A DNA stretch of 64,000 nucleotides from Candidatus Opimibacter iunctus (lineage in GTDB: Bacteria > Bacteroidota > Bacteroidia > Chitinophagales > Saprospiraceae). This document shows, one piece after another, positions 26,016 through 34,751 of this stretch. The translations under genes were made by a program, and so were the position numbers. The DNA is taken from contig JADJVH010000013.1 of NCBI GenBank assembly GCA_016716665.1, positions 97,660 to 161,659 of the forward strand, read 5' to 3'. Numbering within the stretch: the stretch's first letter is position 1; every line of letters starts with the position of its first letter. Under the pieces are notes generated by a model that was given only the letters and a program-made list of their open reading frames with translations, ran no database searches and was not told the DNA's origin.

Positions 26016-26717
26016 ATGAAAAGGTATACCGCAATTCTCCTATTCCCGATCTTTCTGATAATGGCAGGAGTCAGTTGTAAATGGAATACCCGGGACGAGC
26101 CTGCATCAGGACAACCCGTAAATCAACCAGATACCGCCGAACTAGCTTTTGGTTTCGAAAACGAGGCCGAAGAGTATGAAAGCGCGGACCGTGTGATCTG
26201 GCAGAAACCCGACCTGGTCATCCAGCAGCTGGGAGATGTCGAAGGGAAAGTAGTAGCTGACCTTGGAGCCGGAACAGGCTATTTCAGTCGCCGTATAGCA
26301 TACAAGGGAGCTAAGGTTATCGCTATCGACATAGATCCAAAGACGATACAATGGATGGAAGAGCAAAAGGCCAGATTTCCACTCGAGCTCCAGGATCGTC
26401 TGGTGATACGCCTTGCAGAAGCGGACGACCCCAAGCTCAATCCTAATGAAGTCAATATCGTCCTGCTGGTCAATACCTATTCCTATATCCGGAACCGGGT
26501 TGCATATTTTTCCAGGCTCAAAGAATCTATCCGTCCCGGTGGATATATTCTGATCATTGACTTCAAGAAGAAAGAAACCCCATTTGGCCCACCGATCGAA
26601 GAGCGCGTGGATGTCAGGGACGTAGAGAAGGAACTGCTGGAATCAGGATTCTCAATCAACAATGTGGATGAGAGTTCACTGGATTACCAGTACATCATCA
26701 AGGCACAAAGAAATTAA
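26016..26717 (+). CDS. Predicted lipoprotein with a class I SAM methyltransferase domain
   Basis: 233 aa from the ATG at 26016. A clear lipoprotein signal peptide (AILLFPIFLIMAGVSC) is followed by a linker and a complete methyltransferase fold: VVADLGAGTGYFSRRIA (motif I), VIAIDIDPKTIQWM (motif II), VNIVLLVNTYSYI and ESIRPGGYILIIDF. SAM is not known in the periplasm, so a secreted SAM enzyme is odd; either the lipidated protein faces the cytoplasm in some way, the fold has been reused for binding, or the signal is misread. The promoter position supports the start used here. Target unknown. Confidence 0.8.
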   Translation: MKRYTAILLFPIFLIMAGVSCKWNTRDEPASGQPVNQPDTAELAFGFENEAEEYESADRVIWQKPDLVIQQLGDVEGKVVADLGAGTGYFSRRIAYKGAKVIAIDIDPKTIQWMEEQKARFPLELQDRLVIRLAEADDPKLNPNEVNIVLLVNTYSYIRNRVAYFSRLKESIRPGGYILIIDFKKKETPFGPPIEERVDVRDVEKELLESGFSINNVDESSLDYQYIIKAQRN

Positions 26718-26730
26718 TGTTTTCCGCTGT

Positions 26731-27995
26731 TTAGCGTACGATCAATTCCTCTCTTCCTGGTCCTGTAGAAATATAGATCACCGGCAAGGAGAGTTGCTCC
26801 TCAAGATAGTGCAGGTAATTTTTTACACCGGCAGGCAGGTTGTCATAGCTGTCTGCGTTTATATCCTGTAACCATCCGGCATGATGAGTGTGAACCACAC
26901 CTTTGATCCCTTCAGTGATATCATAAGGAAGCTGATCCGTCACCGCATCACCTATTTCATATTTTTCAGCTACGGCTATCGAATCAAATGCATTGAGCAC
27001 ATCGAGTTTGGTGATCGCAAGTTGAGTGGTGCCGGTAATCATCGTAGCATATTTCAACTGTGGGATATCGAGCCAACCGCAACGCCTTGGGCGTCCTGTC
27101 GTACTGCCAAATTCATTGCCGGCCACCCTGATCCGCTCACCATCTTCACCTGTAAGCTCCGATGGAAATGGTCCGGATCCGACTCTAGTGCAATAGGCCT
27201 TGGTCACACCGATCACTTCCCTGACAGATGATGGCGGCACACCGAGCCCGCTGCATACACCTGAGCTAATGGTATTGGATGAGGTCACGAAAGGGTAGGT
27301 GCCAAAATCGATATCCAGCATCATGCCCTGTGCACCTTCTGCGAGGATCGAATCACCTGCTTTTAGCCGTTCATTGACATAGTATTCTGCGTCGATAAGG
27401 TTGAGCGTGCGTATTTGTGCGATGGAGGCAAACCACTTTTCTTCCTCAGGGCCAAGGTCAAAGGTGGTATCCGGATAGAGTTTTAGCAGGTGGAGATGTT
27501 TCTCTTTAAGCGACTGATATTTTTGGTCAAAATCAGGACTCAGGATATCCCCGATACGGAGACCGTTTCTTCCGGTTTTATCCATGTAGCATGGACCTAT
27601 ACCCCGTAGGGTGGATCCGATCTTCTGTTCGCCCTTGGAGGCCTCAGAGGCCATATCCAGGAGCTTATGGGTTGGCAGGATGAGATGTGCTTTCTTGGCG
27701 ATACGTAGCCTGTCCCTGACATTAGTGCCTCCGCTTTCAAGGGCATCAATTTCTTTCATCAGTGTAGTAGGATCGATGACCACCCCGTTTCCTATCACGT
27801 TGACCAGGTGAGCGTGGAAGATGCCTGAAGGGATGGTATGCAGTACGGTCTTTTTGCCATCAATCCACAAGGTATGGCCGGCATTAGGGCCCCCTGGAAC
27901 CTGCCTACGATCTGATATTTATGGGCCAGGTAATCTACAATTTTACCTTTTCCCTCGTCTCCCCACTGGAGTCCCAACAATACGTCTACAGCCAT
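26731..27995 (-). CDS. purA: Adenylosuccinate synthetase (interrupted by a frameshift)
   Basis: Converts IMP to adenylosuccinate with GTP and aspartate. The N-terminus MAVDVLLGLQWGDEGKGKIVDYLA starts at the ATG 27993-27995 and carries the GTP-binding P-loop-like GDEGKGK. After RFQGG the frame breaks: a run of five C (27890-27894, G on the coding strand) should be six, which restores GGPNAGHT, the IMP-binding loop with its catalytic His. The remainder (VNVIGNGVVIDP, AEGAQGMMLDIDFGTYPFVTSSNT, GSTTGRPRRCGWLD) is intact. Corrected length is 421 aa, normal for the family. A consensus error is most likely. It follows fur and relA/spoT on the same strand. Confidence 0.93.
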
Positions 27996-28063
27996 TTGAT
28001 GCGATCTGAATAAAATAAAGGGCTCACGGCCCCGTGGCCCAAAGATAATGAACAGTAAAGAGG

Positions 28064-28091
28064 GAAGAACGAAAAACGAAAAATGAAAAAT
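28064..28091. repeat. Heptad array (GAAAAAY)
   Basis: Four contiguous units GAAGAAC, GAAAAAC, GAAAAAT, GAAAAAT upstream of purA. Same family as the TGAARAR heptads at 28158, 35596 and 40263. Confidence 0.65.
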
Positions 28092-28129
28092 TTCTTTTCG
28101 GTTTCTAATTGCTTGTCGATGCGTTATTT

Positions 28130-28192
28130 CCGGTTGCTGAGCGTAGCCAAAGCACCACTCTTCATTTTTCACTCATCACTCTTCGTTTTTCA
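28130..28192. repeat. Composite repeat: CGGTTGCTGAGCGTAG motif plus TGAARAR heptads ending at the fur stop
   Basis: CCGGTTGCTGAGCGTAGCC (28130-28148) is followed by five perfect heptads (28158-28192). Read on the minus strand each unit starts TGA or CGA, and the first is the fur stop codon itself (28190-28192). The same composite, motif then heptads, recurs at 40235-40290. Confidence 0.8.
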
Positions 28193-28666
28193 CTTAACAC
28201 AGCCTCCTTTGCACCTCCCATAGAGGTTGAGGTCATGATACAAGACTTTAAAGTCCAGGAGTTCACCCATGGTGGTCTTGATCTGCTGGATCCGGGGATC
28301 GCAAAATTCTATCACTTTTCCACAATCCACACAGATGAGATGGTCATGCTGCTTAAACCCGTATGATTTTTCGTATTGGGTGAGGTTTTTGCCAAACTGG
28401 TGCTTGGTGATAAGATCACAACTCACCAGGAGCTCAAGGGTGTTGTACACCGTAGCCCGGCTGACCCTGTAATTGGAGTTTTTCATATGGATATAGAGGG
28501 CTTCCGCATCGAAGTGATCTGTGCGCGTGTAGATCTCTTCAAGGATGGCATACCGCTCAGGCGTTCTGCGGAGATTATGCTCCTCCAGGTGACGTGAGAA
28601 AATTGATTTTACTTCTTCAAAAGAAGTCCGGCCATGAAGCGGTAGTATAGAGGAGGTTGGACCCAT
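28190..28666 (-). CDS. Fur-family transcriptional regulator
   Basis: 158 aa. The winged-helix domain has LRRTPERYAILEEIYTRTDHFDAEALYIHMKN and VSRATVYNTLELLVSCDLI (recognition helix); the dimer domain has HDHLICVDCGKVIEFCDP with the CxxC zinc site and ends NLYGRCKGGC, a second cysteine pair (CKGGC). Conserved HDH plus two cysteine pairs fit Fur or PerR; the two are not separable here. I use the ATG at 28666; a GTG at 28681 would overlap the relA/spoT stop by 11 nt. The stop codon lies in a heptad array. Placed between relA/spoT and purA. Confidence 0.88.
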   Translation of the reverse strand: MGPTSSILPLHGRTSFEEVKSIFSRHLEEHNLRRTPERYAILEEIYTRTDHFDAEALYIHMKNSNYRVSRATVYNTLELLVSCDLITKHQFGKNLTQYEKSYGFKQHDHLICVDCGKVIEFCDPRIQQIKTTMGELLDFKVLYHDLNLYGRCKGGCVK

Positions 28667-28670
28667 AGTT

Positions 28671-30890
28671 TCAGTTTTCACGATATACAGATGAAATGCC
28701 TTGGAGGTTCTTCAGGGATCGGATCACCATATTCAACTGGTTTTTGTTGCTGACCACTAAAGATACCTTGCCTTCAAAATAGCCTTCTTTGCCCTCAATG
28801 CTCAGGGACCGGATATTGATGCCTAATCCCGAACTGATTTTATTTGTCACCCTTTCTATGACGCCCGGGCCTGTGTCTACACCGGTAATCTTGAGATTGA
28901 CGACCGACTGGACATTGCCGGTAGTGACCCATTCAGCTTTTTGAACACGGTATCCGTAACTGGCCATCAGGTGGGTCGCATTCGGACAATTGATCCTATG
29001 GATTTTTACTCCGGCATTAGACGTCACGTAGGCGAAAATATCATCTCCGATGACAGGATTGCAACAGGTAGCCAGGGCATATTTATACTGTTCCGCATCT
29101 TCTCCACCAATGCTGATTCGTGGCTGCACCATGTCCTTGCCGACCGCAGGCGAAGTGAATGGCTCTGTGTCAGTGACGCTGCTGCGCTGTGGCTGTTTGG
29201 TCGGGAAGATGATCTTGCTGCCATCCACCTCAAGCTCTTTAAGCTGGCTGAGGTCAAAATGTTCTATAGCAATGTCATAGTAGAAATCCATTCTTGAACT
29301 GTAGCCATAATGTCTGGCCAGCAAGTCAATGTTTTCCTCGAGATCCACCTTCATGCCGCGAAGTTTGCGCTCGAGTTTTTCCATGCCATCCTCCGATTGC
29401 AATTTTTTGGAATCCTTGAGGGCGTTACGAATCTTAGCTCTGGCTTTACCGGTCACCGTCATTCGCAACCATTCCTCATTAGGTTTCTGATTGCGGTTAG
29501 TGATGATCTCTACCTGGTCACCATTCTGGAGCTTATATCCCATCGGTACCAGCTTGTTGTTGATCTTGATGGCACTCGCATGGTAGCCTACGTCAGTATG
29601 GATGGCAAATGCAAAATCAAGCGCAGTCGCACCTTTTGGCATGACTTTCAGGTCACCTTTAGGTGTATAGACATAGAGTTCTTCAGCATAAAGATTGGTC
29701 CTGAAGTCACTCAGGAATTCAAGCGCATCTTTATGGGAATCATCCAGCATGTCGCGGATGTTGTCCAGCCAGTTTTCATAGATGTATTGCTGGGTATTGA
29801 CGTTCTTGTATTTCCAATGAGCGGCAAATCCACGCTCCGCTATTTCATCCATCCGCTCTGTACGGATTTGTATTTCCACAAATCTTCCTTTCGGGCCGAT
29901 CACGGTGGTGTGCAATGACTCATACCCGTTTGACTTTGGAGTGGTTATCCAGTCCTTGAGACGTTCCGGGATAGGTTGGTGCGTTTCCGTGAGTATACTA
30001 TATACCAGCCAACATGCAGATTTCTCTTTTTCCTGCGGTACATTCAGGATGATCCGTATGGCAAACAGGTCATAGATTTCTTCAAAGGGGACTTGCTTCT
30101 TCTTGATTTTATTGAAGATGGAGGCTATGGATTTTGGCCGGCCTACGATCCTGTATTCAAATCCCAGTTCATCCAGTTTCTCCTTGAGTGGCTTGATAAA
30201 TTCGCGTATATAGCGCTTGCGTTGCTGATCGCCTTCCGTTAATTTCTGCTCGATCTCCTCATACGTTTCAGGCTCCTGTATGCGCAGGATGATATCCTGG
30301 AGCTCTGACTTGATGTTGTACAAGCCGAGCCTGTGGGCTAGGGGAGCGTAGATGTAATCCGTTTCTGCCGCTATACTCAGTTGCTTGTGCTTTGGCATCG
30401 GAGCAATCGTCCGCATATTGTGCAGGCGGTCGGCAATTTTGATAAGGACGACCCTGACATCCTCGACAAGGGTGGAAAGTACTTTCTTGAAATTTTCAGC
30501 CTGTTCGGATGGTACATTATACAGACCGTCCAGTTTGGTGAGACCGTCAACGATATGTCCGATTTTATCACCAAATTCACGCTTGATGTCTTCCATCGTG
30601 ACATCCGTATCCTCCACCACATCATGGAGTAAGGCACAGACCGCAGCAGTAGGACCTAAGCCAATCTCACTGACACAGATCCGCGCTACTTCAATAGGAT
30701 GGAAAAAGTATGGTTCACCACTTTTACGGCGTTGCTTGGAATGGGCATCCAGGCCCATTTCGAATGCTTGGCGCAGGTTTTTCTTGTCCGTCTCATCAAG
30801 TGGGGCAGGAAAGGCCTTCATCAGTCGGCGAAACTCGCGCTGCAGGGCCAATTGTTCATTCTCCGTCAGGCCAGAGGCTATATGAGGCAT
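28671..30890 (-). CDS. Bifunctional (p)ppGpp synthetase/hydrolase RelA/SpoT
   Basis: About 739 aa with all four domains: hydrolase HD (LLHDVVEDTDVTMEDI near residue 85-100), synthetase (GRPKSIASIFNKIKKK, IYDLFAIRII near 255-285), TGS (YVYTPKGDLKVMPKGATALDFAFAIHTDVGYHASAI near 410-445) and a C-terminal ACT domain (LKITGVDTGPGVIERVTNKIS). The complete HD site means it can both make and destroy (p)ppGpp. A frame to 30911 exists, but the -7 box TACTTTTG (30909-30916) overlaps that extension, which fixes the start at the ATG 30888-30890. Followed by fur and purA; PurA is a known (p)ppGpp target in E. coli. Confidence 0.95.
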   Translation of the reverse strand: MPHIASGLTENEQLALQREFRRLMKAFPAPLDETDKKNLRQAFEMGLDAHSKQRRKSGEPYFFHPIEVARICVSEIGLGPTAAVCALLHDVVEDTDVTMEDIKREFGDKIGHIVDGLTKLDGLYNVPSEQAENFKKVLSTLVEDVRVVLIKIADRLHNMRTIAPMPKHKQLSIAAETDYIYAPLAHRLGLYNIKSELQDIILRIQEPETYEEIEQKLTEGDQQRKRYIREFIKPLKEKLDELGFEYRIVGRPKSIASIFNKIKKKQVPFEEIYDLFAIRIILNVPQEKEKSACWLVYSILTETHQPIPERLKDWITTPKSNGYESLHTTVIGPKGRFVEIQIRTERMDEIAERGFAAHWKYKNVNTQQYIYENWLDNIRDMLDDSHKDALEFLSDFRTNLYAEELYVYTPKGDLKVMPKGATALDFAFAIHTDVGYHASAIKINNKLVPMGYKLQNGDQVEIITNRNQKPNEEWLRMTVTGKARAKIRNALKDSKKLQSEDGMEKLERKLRGMKVDLEENIDLLARHYGYSSRMDFYYDIAIEHFDLSQLKELEVDGSKIIFPTKQPQRSSVTDTEPFTSPAVGKDMVQPRISIGGEDAEQYKYALATCCNPVIGDDIFAYVTSNAGVKIHRINCPNATHLMASYGYRVQKAEWVTTGNVQSVVNLKITGVDTGPGVIERVTNKISSGLGINIRSLSIEGKEGYFEGKVSLVVSNKNQLNMVIRSLKNLQGISSVYREN

Positions 30891-30908
30891 AAGTACACAA
30901 GGTAGTAA

Positions 30909-30916
30909 CAAAAGTA
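30909..30916 (-). promoter_or_regulatory. Predicted -7 element of relA/spoT
   Basis: TACTTTTG on the minus strand, with a weak TTTAG about 21 nt upstream. It decides the start codon: translation must begin downstream, at 30890. Confidence 0.5.
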
Positions 30917-30998
30917 TGCCAAGTTAGTTAACGGAAGCTAAAGCCTGCCATGATAACACCAATTGCCACTTTACCACCCGATTCTTTCAATAATTCCC

Positions 30999-31006
30999 TA
31001 CATTTG
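30999..31006 (+). promoter_or_regulatory. Predicted -7 element of the tRNA-Leu gene
   Basis: TACATTTG ends 18 nt before the first base of the tRNA, a suitable distance for a short 5' leader. Confidence 0.5.
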
Positions 31007-31024
31007 CAGCCATTTTTGAATTGA

Positions 31025-31106
31025 GCGGGTGTGGCGAAATTGGTAGACGCGCTAGACTTAGGATCTAGTGCTGCGAGGCTTGGGGGTTCGAGTCCCTCCA
31101 CCCGCA
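31025..31106 (+). tRNA. tRNA-Leu (anticodon UAG)
   Basis: An 82-nt cloverleaf: acceptor arms GCGGGTG and CACCCGC pair fully, the anticodon stem is CTAGA/TCTAG with loop CTTAGGA (anticodon TAG at 31059-31061), a variable arm of the type-II class, and the T arm GGGGGTTCGAGTCCCTC. The discriminator is A31106, as needed for leucine; the 3' CCA is not encoded. It reads CUN codons. It lies just upstream of the trigger factor gene. Confidence 0.96.
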
Positions 31107-31127
31107 CATATTTCTTATCAGATGATT

Positions 31128-31198
31128 GCCCTCAGGCACATCTATCATCACCTTGGGATTTTTCCATTGATTACCAGGTAGATAGGTTGACTGAGGGC
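31128..31198 (+). other. Possible structured leader between tRNA-Leu and tig
   Basis: GCCCTCAG (31128-31135) and CTGAGGGC (31191-31198) are exact complements; nested inside are CTATC (31142-31146)/GATAG (31181-31185) and a shorter ACCT/AGGT pair. Together they could fold as one irregular long hairpin in the tig leader. This is a fold by eye only. Confidence 0.3.
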
Positions 31199-31257
31199 TT
31201 CTATTCATCTTTACTTCACCGACAAACCCATTCAATTAATTAACAGGATATAGCAGG

Positions 31258-32682
31258 ATGAAAATTGATTTTAAAAGGTTCGACGACCTCAATGCCAGGA
31301 TGACCCTTGTGATCGAACATGCCGATTACGGGCCAAAACTGGACGAAAACATTAAAAAATACAGCAAGAAGCTCGCTATCAAAGGTTTCCGGTCAGGCAA
31401 GACACCCAAAAGTGTCCTGACAAAAATGTATGGCAAAGGCATGCTGGAAGAAACCGTCAACACGCTCCTGAATGAACAGCTTTTTGGCTATCTCGATGCA
31501 GAAAAGATAGGTTTTTTTGGTTCCCCGATGATGGCCGATGACGCCGAACCAATCGATTTCAATACCAAAACTCAAAATAGTTACACTTTCGTTTTTGATC
31601 TCGGCCTTAAACCGGTTTTCGATCTGCAGTTCAAGTATGATGAGGCATTGGATACCGTGGTGCCAATGGTTGATCAGGCGGCCATCGATGATGAAATCAT
31701 CCGCTATAGAAGGGTTTTTGGTGAAGAGGTTCCTGTAAGTGATGGCGCTGTTGACACACATGACCGTGTAGGGGTCAACCTGCAAATGATAAATGAAGAC
31801 GGCAGTGTAGCAGATGAGGCGGTGGAAGCAGTTGTAGATCTTGAACGTGTTCAAGGTGAAGCCACCGGTGCCCTGCTTGAACAAAAGGTTGGTGCCAAAT
31901 TGGATGTTGATCTCGAAAAGTTTCTCGGGCAGGAGAGGCAGGTTATAGTAAAGAACACGCTTCACCTTGAAGAGGATCCAGCACCTGGCTCCCCATTGCT
32001 CTACAGATTGACGATCACGTCTATCCACAGGCCACAGAAGACTGAATTGACCGGAGAGCAACTGACTAAGTTTACCGGCAAGCAAATGCAGGATGAAGCC
32101 GAATTCCGCGCTTTCCTCGAAAGAAGAGAAACTGAAAACCTGGAGACCCAGGCTACAGATATGAAGAAAATGGTGGTCAGGCAGGCATTGCTCAAGGCCA
32201 ATCCATTTGAAATCCCTGAAGATTTTCTCTTCAAGTGGGTCAACCGCCAGCGCGAAAAGCAAATCGAACCAGGATCACTTGAGGCAAAACACTTGTTCAG
32301 GGATGCCAAATGGTCGCTTCTGCTGACCAGGATATCTGAATCCGAAGGCCTGGAAGTAACCGAAAAGGATGTACAGAAGCAGGTGACCAACTGGATTGTC
32401 CAGAATGTCAACTATATGCAGACGGACATCAAGAAGCTCATGGACCAACTCTATGCCAATGAGTATTTCATGAGTTCGATGAAAGAAAATGCCCTGGAGG
32501 ACGTTGTATTCAGGCAGATCCTTCCAAAGTACCAGTTTGTTGAGAAGGAGATCTCTATGGACGAATTTGAAAAAGCATTCCATGATCTCCATCATGTGCT
32601 TTTTGACCACGGAGACCATGACCATGATCACCACCATCATCATGAACATTCTCATGACCACAGTGAACATTCGCATGCCTAA
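31258..32682 (+). CDS. tig: Trigger factor-like chaperone with histidine-rich C-terminal tail
   Basis: 474 aa. The ribosome-binding signature reads GFRSGKTPKSVL near residues 43-54 of the N-terminal domain. The middle region (about 150-260) has no clear FKBP active site; the C-terminal helical arms span about 270-440. The last 28 residues are almost only His, Asp, Glu and Ser (13 His), resembling the metal-binding tail of SlyD. It should bind nascent chains at the ribosome exit. It is followed by clpP and clpX, a classical order. The tail could bind Ni, Zn or Cu; this is inference. Confidence 0.92.
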   Translation: MKIDFKRFDDLNARMTLVIEHADYGPKLDENIKKYSKKLAIKGFRSGKTPKSVLTKMYGKGMLEETVNTLLNEQLFGYLDAEKIGFFGSPMMADDAEPIDFNTKTQNSYTFVFDLGLKPVFDLQFKYDEALDTVVPMVDQAAIDDEIIRYRRVFGEEVPVSDGAVDTHDRVGVNLQMINEDGSVADEAVEAVVDLERVQGEATGALLEQKVGAKLDVDLEKFLGQERQVIVKNTLHLEEDPAPGSPLLYRLTITSIHRPQKTELTGEQLTKFTGKQMQDEAEFRAFLERRETENLETQATDMKKMVVRQALLKANPFEIPEDFLFKWVNRQREKQIEPGSLEAKHLFRDAKWSLLLTRISESEGLEVTEKDVQKQVTNWIVQNVNYMQTDIKKLMDQLYANEYFMSSMKENALEDVVFRQILPKYQFVEKEISMDEFEKAFHDLHHVLFDHGDHDHDHHHHHEHSHDHSEHSHA

Positions 32683-32725
32683 TACCATTAATTTAGTGTA
32701 CTAATCCAAAAACTAATTTTCAGAC

Positions 32726-33409
32726 ATGAGCAATTCAAACGAGTTTTATAAATACGCTACTAAGCATGCAGGGATTTCAAGTGCTGACCTGGAGCGCTAT
32801 ATGCGCACTTCAGTACCTGATATTCATGGGTTTACACCCCAGGTCATCGAAGAGCGGCAGATGAATGTAGTCGGTATGGATGTTTTTTCCAGGCTGATGA
32901 TGGACAGGATTATTTTCCTTGGAGTGCCGGTCAATGATTACGTGGCCAATGTCATCCAGGCCCAGCTCTTGTTTCTTGAATCCACTGACAATAAAAGAGA
33001 TATCCAGATGTTTGTCAACAGTCCTGGCGGATCTGTGATTTCCGGTCTCGGTATTTATGATACGATGCAATATGTAGCTCCTGAAATTGGTACAATTTGT
33101 ACCGGACTGGCTGCATCAATGGGCGCCGTGCTGTTATGCGCTGGTACCAAAGGCAAGCGTACCTGTCTTCCGCATAGCCGCGTGATGATCCATCAGCCAA
33201 GCGGAGGTATGCAGGGACAGTTTTCGGATATGGAGATTTCTTACAACCTGATCAAGAGTATGCGCAATGAGTTGTACGACATCATGGCTAAGCATACCGG
33301 AAAATCCTTTGAAGAAATCGAAAAAGATTCAGATCGTGACAACTGGATGACGGCCAATGAAGCCAAAGAATACGGGCTCGTTGACGAAGTCCTGACCAGG
33401 AGTAAGTAA
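32726..33409 (+). CDS. clpP: ATP-dependent Clp protease proteolytic subunit
   Basis: 227 aa. Catalytic serine S131 in GLAASMGAVLL, H156 in SRVMIHQPSGG, and the aspartate in DRDNWM (D205). The N-terminal extension of about 30 residues is a processed propeptide in many ClpP proteins. It forms the tetradecameric protease chamber used with ClpX (next gene), and with ClpA/C-type unfoldases that accept ClpS cargo. 43 nt after tig. Confidence 0.97.
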   Translation: MSNSNEFYKYATKHAGISSADLERYMRTSVPDIHGFTPQVIEERQMNVVGMDVFSRLMMDRIIFLGVPVNDYVANVIQAQLLFLESTDNKRDIQMFVNSPGGSVISGLGIYDTMQYVAPEIGTICTGLAASMGAVLLCAGTKGKRTCLPHSRVMIHQPSGGMQGQFSDMEISYNLIKSMRNELYDIMAKHTGKSFEEIEKDSDRDNWMTANEAKEYGLVDEVLTRSK

Positions 33410-33449
33410 GAAGTTTTTTTTTTATTACGTTTATTCTAAAGCCTGAGCA

Positions 33450-34697
33450 ATGAAGACGAGTGATGATCAGTTTGGCTGTTCCTTCTGCGGAAGGGATAAA
33501 AAGGAAGCATTGATTCTCATTGCGGGGATTGAAGGGCACATCTGTGAGTTGTGTGTTGAGCAGGCTTATGATATTGTCAAGCAGGAACTATACGAGCAGG
33601 AGGGGAAGGGAAAAAAGAAGGAAGATGCATTTGATGTTCCTGAACATATCACTCCGCACCAGATCAAGAAATATCTCGATCAATATGTAATTGGCCAGGA
33701 TGAAGCTAAGCGCTTTATCAGTGTTGCTGTTTACAACCACTATAAGCGCATTCGCAGCACCGGCACAGATGACGTCGAGCTCGAAAAGTCAAATATCATG
33801 CTGGTAGGCCAGACAGGTACTGGCAAGACGTTGATTGCTAAGACCATTGCCAGGATGCTTGATGTTCCTTTCGCTATAGTGGATGCTACTGTATTTACAG
33901 AGGCGGGTTATGTGGGTGAAGATGTGGAGAGTATGCTCTCCCGTCTCCTTCAGGTCTGCGATTATAATGTTGAGGCAGCCCAGCGCGGTATCGTCTATAT
34001 CGATGAGATCGATAAGATCGCACGTAAGAGCGACAACCCGAGCATTACAAGAGACGTTTCCGGAGAAGGTGTTCAGCAGGCGATGCTCAAGATTTTAGAA
34101 GGTACGGATGTATTGGTTCCACCACAGGGTGGCCGCAAGCATCCGGAACAGAAAATGGTCAAGGTCAATACCCAGAATATTCTCTTTATTGCCGGTGGCG
34201 CTTTTGATGGGCTTGAAAAGATTATCTCACGTCGCCTCAACACCAATGTCATAGGGTTTGGCAACCAGGATGAAAAGTCCTTGGACAAGGATAATATTTT
34301 CCAGTACGTGTCCCCAAAGGACCTCAAGACATTTGGACTTATCCCTGAGTTGGTAGGTCGCCTGCCTGTACTTGGTTACCTCGAACCACTGGATAAGGAG
34401 ACCCTGATCCGGATCATGACAGAACCAAAGAATGCCCTGATCAAGCAGTATAAGAAGTTGTTCGAACTTGAAGGGGTAAAGTTTACCATGACCAAGGATG
34501 CTATTGATTATATCGCACAAAAGGCGATAGATTTTGGCCTCGGGGCACGCGGTCTCCGTTCGATTTGTGAGGCTATCATGATGGATGCCATGTTTGACAT
34601 GCCTTCCACGAAGGACATCAAATCATTTGAAGTAGATCTCCATTATGCGGAATCTAAAATGGATAAAGTGCATCTTAAGAAATTAAAAGCGGCATAA
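33450..34697 (+). CDS. clpX: ATP-dependent Clp protease ATP-binding subunit ClpX
   Basis: 415 aa. The N-terminal zinc finger has C10, C13, C32 and C35; Walker A is GQTGTGKT (120-127), Walker B IVYIDEIDKI, and the ClpP-docking IGF motif is present (NVIGFGNQ). Sensor and arginine-finger segments (LIPELVGRLPVLGYLEPL, GLGARGLRSICEAIMMDAMF) are complete. Unfolds substrates for ClpP. 40 nt after clpP across a T-rich spacer; a terminator follows. Confidence 0.97.
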   Translation: MKTSDDQFGCSFCGRDKKEALILIAGIEGHICELCVEQAYDIVKQELYEQEGKGKKKEDAFDVPEHITPHQIKKYLDQYVIGQDEAKRFISVAVYNHYKRIRSTGTDDVELEKSNIMLVGQTGTGKTLIAKTIARMLDVPFAIVDATVFTEAGYVGEDVESMLSRLLQVCDYNVEAAQRGIVYIDEIDKIARKSDNPSITRDVSGEGVQQAMLKILEGTDVLVPPQGGRKHPEQKMVKVNTQNILFIAGGAFDGLEKIISRRLNTNVIGFGNQDEKSLDKDNIFQYVSPKDLKTFGLIPELVGRLPVLGYLEPLDKETLIRIMTEPKNALIKQYKKLFELEGVKFTMTKDAIDYIAQKAIDFGLGARGLRSICEAIMMDAMFDMPSTKDIKSFEVDLHYAESKMDKVHLKKLKAA

Positions 34698-34751
34698 GTT
34701 GTATATTGTAGTGCCATTGGCATAAAGACATATCGACATTTTTGATCATTT

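Noticed and set aside
31393..32262. 289-codon open frame on the minus strand opposite tig
   Set aside because: It mirrors the codon structure of tig, which is clearly coding; the translation has no domain-like features.
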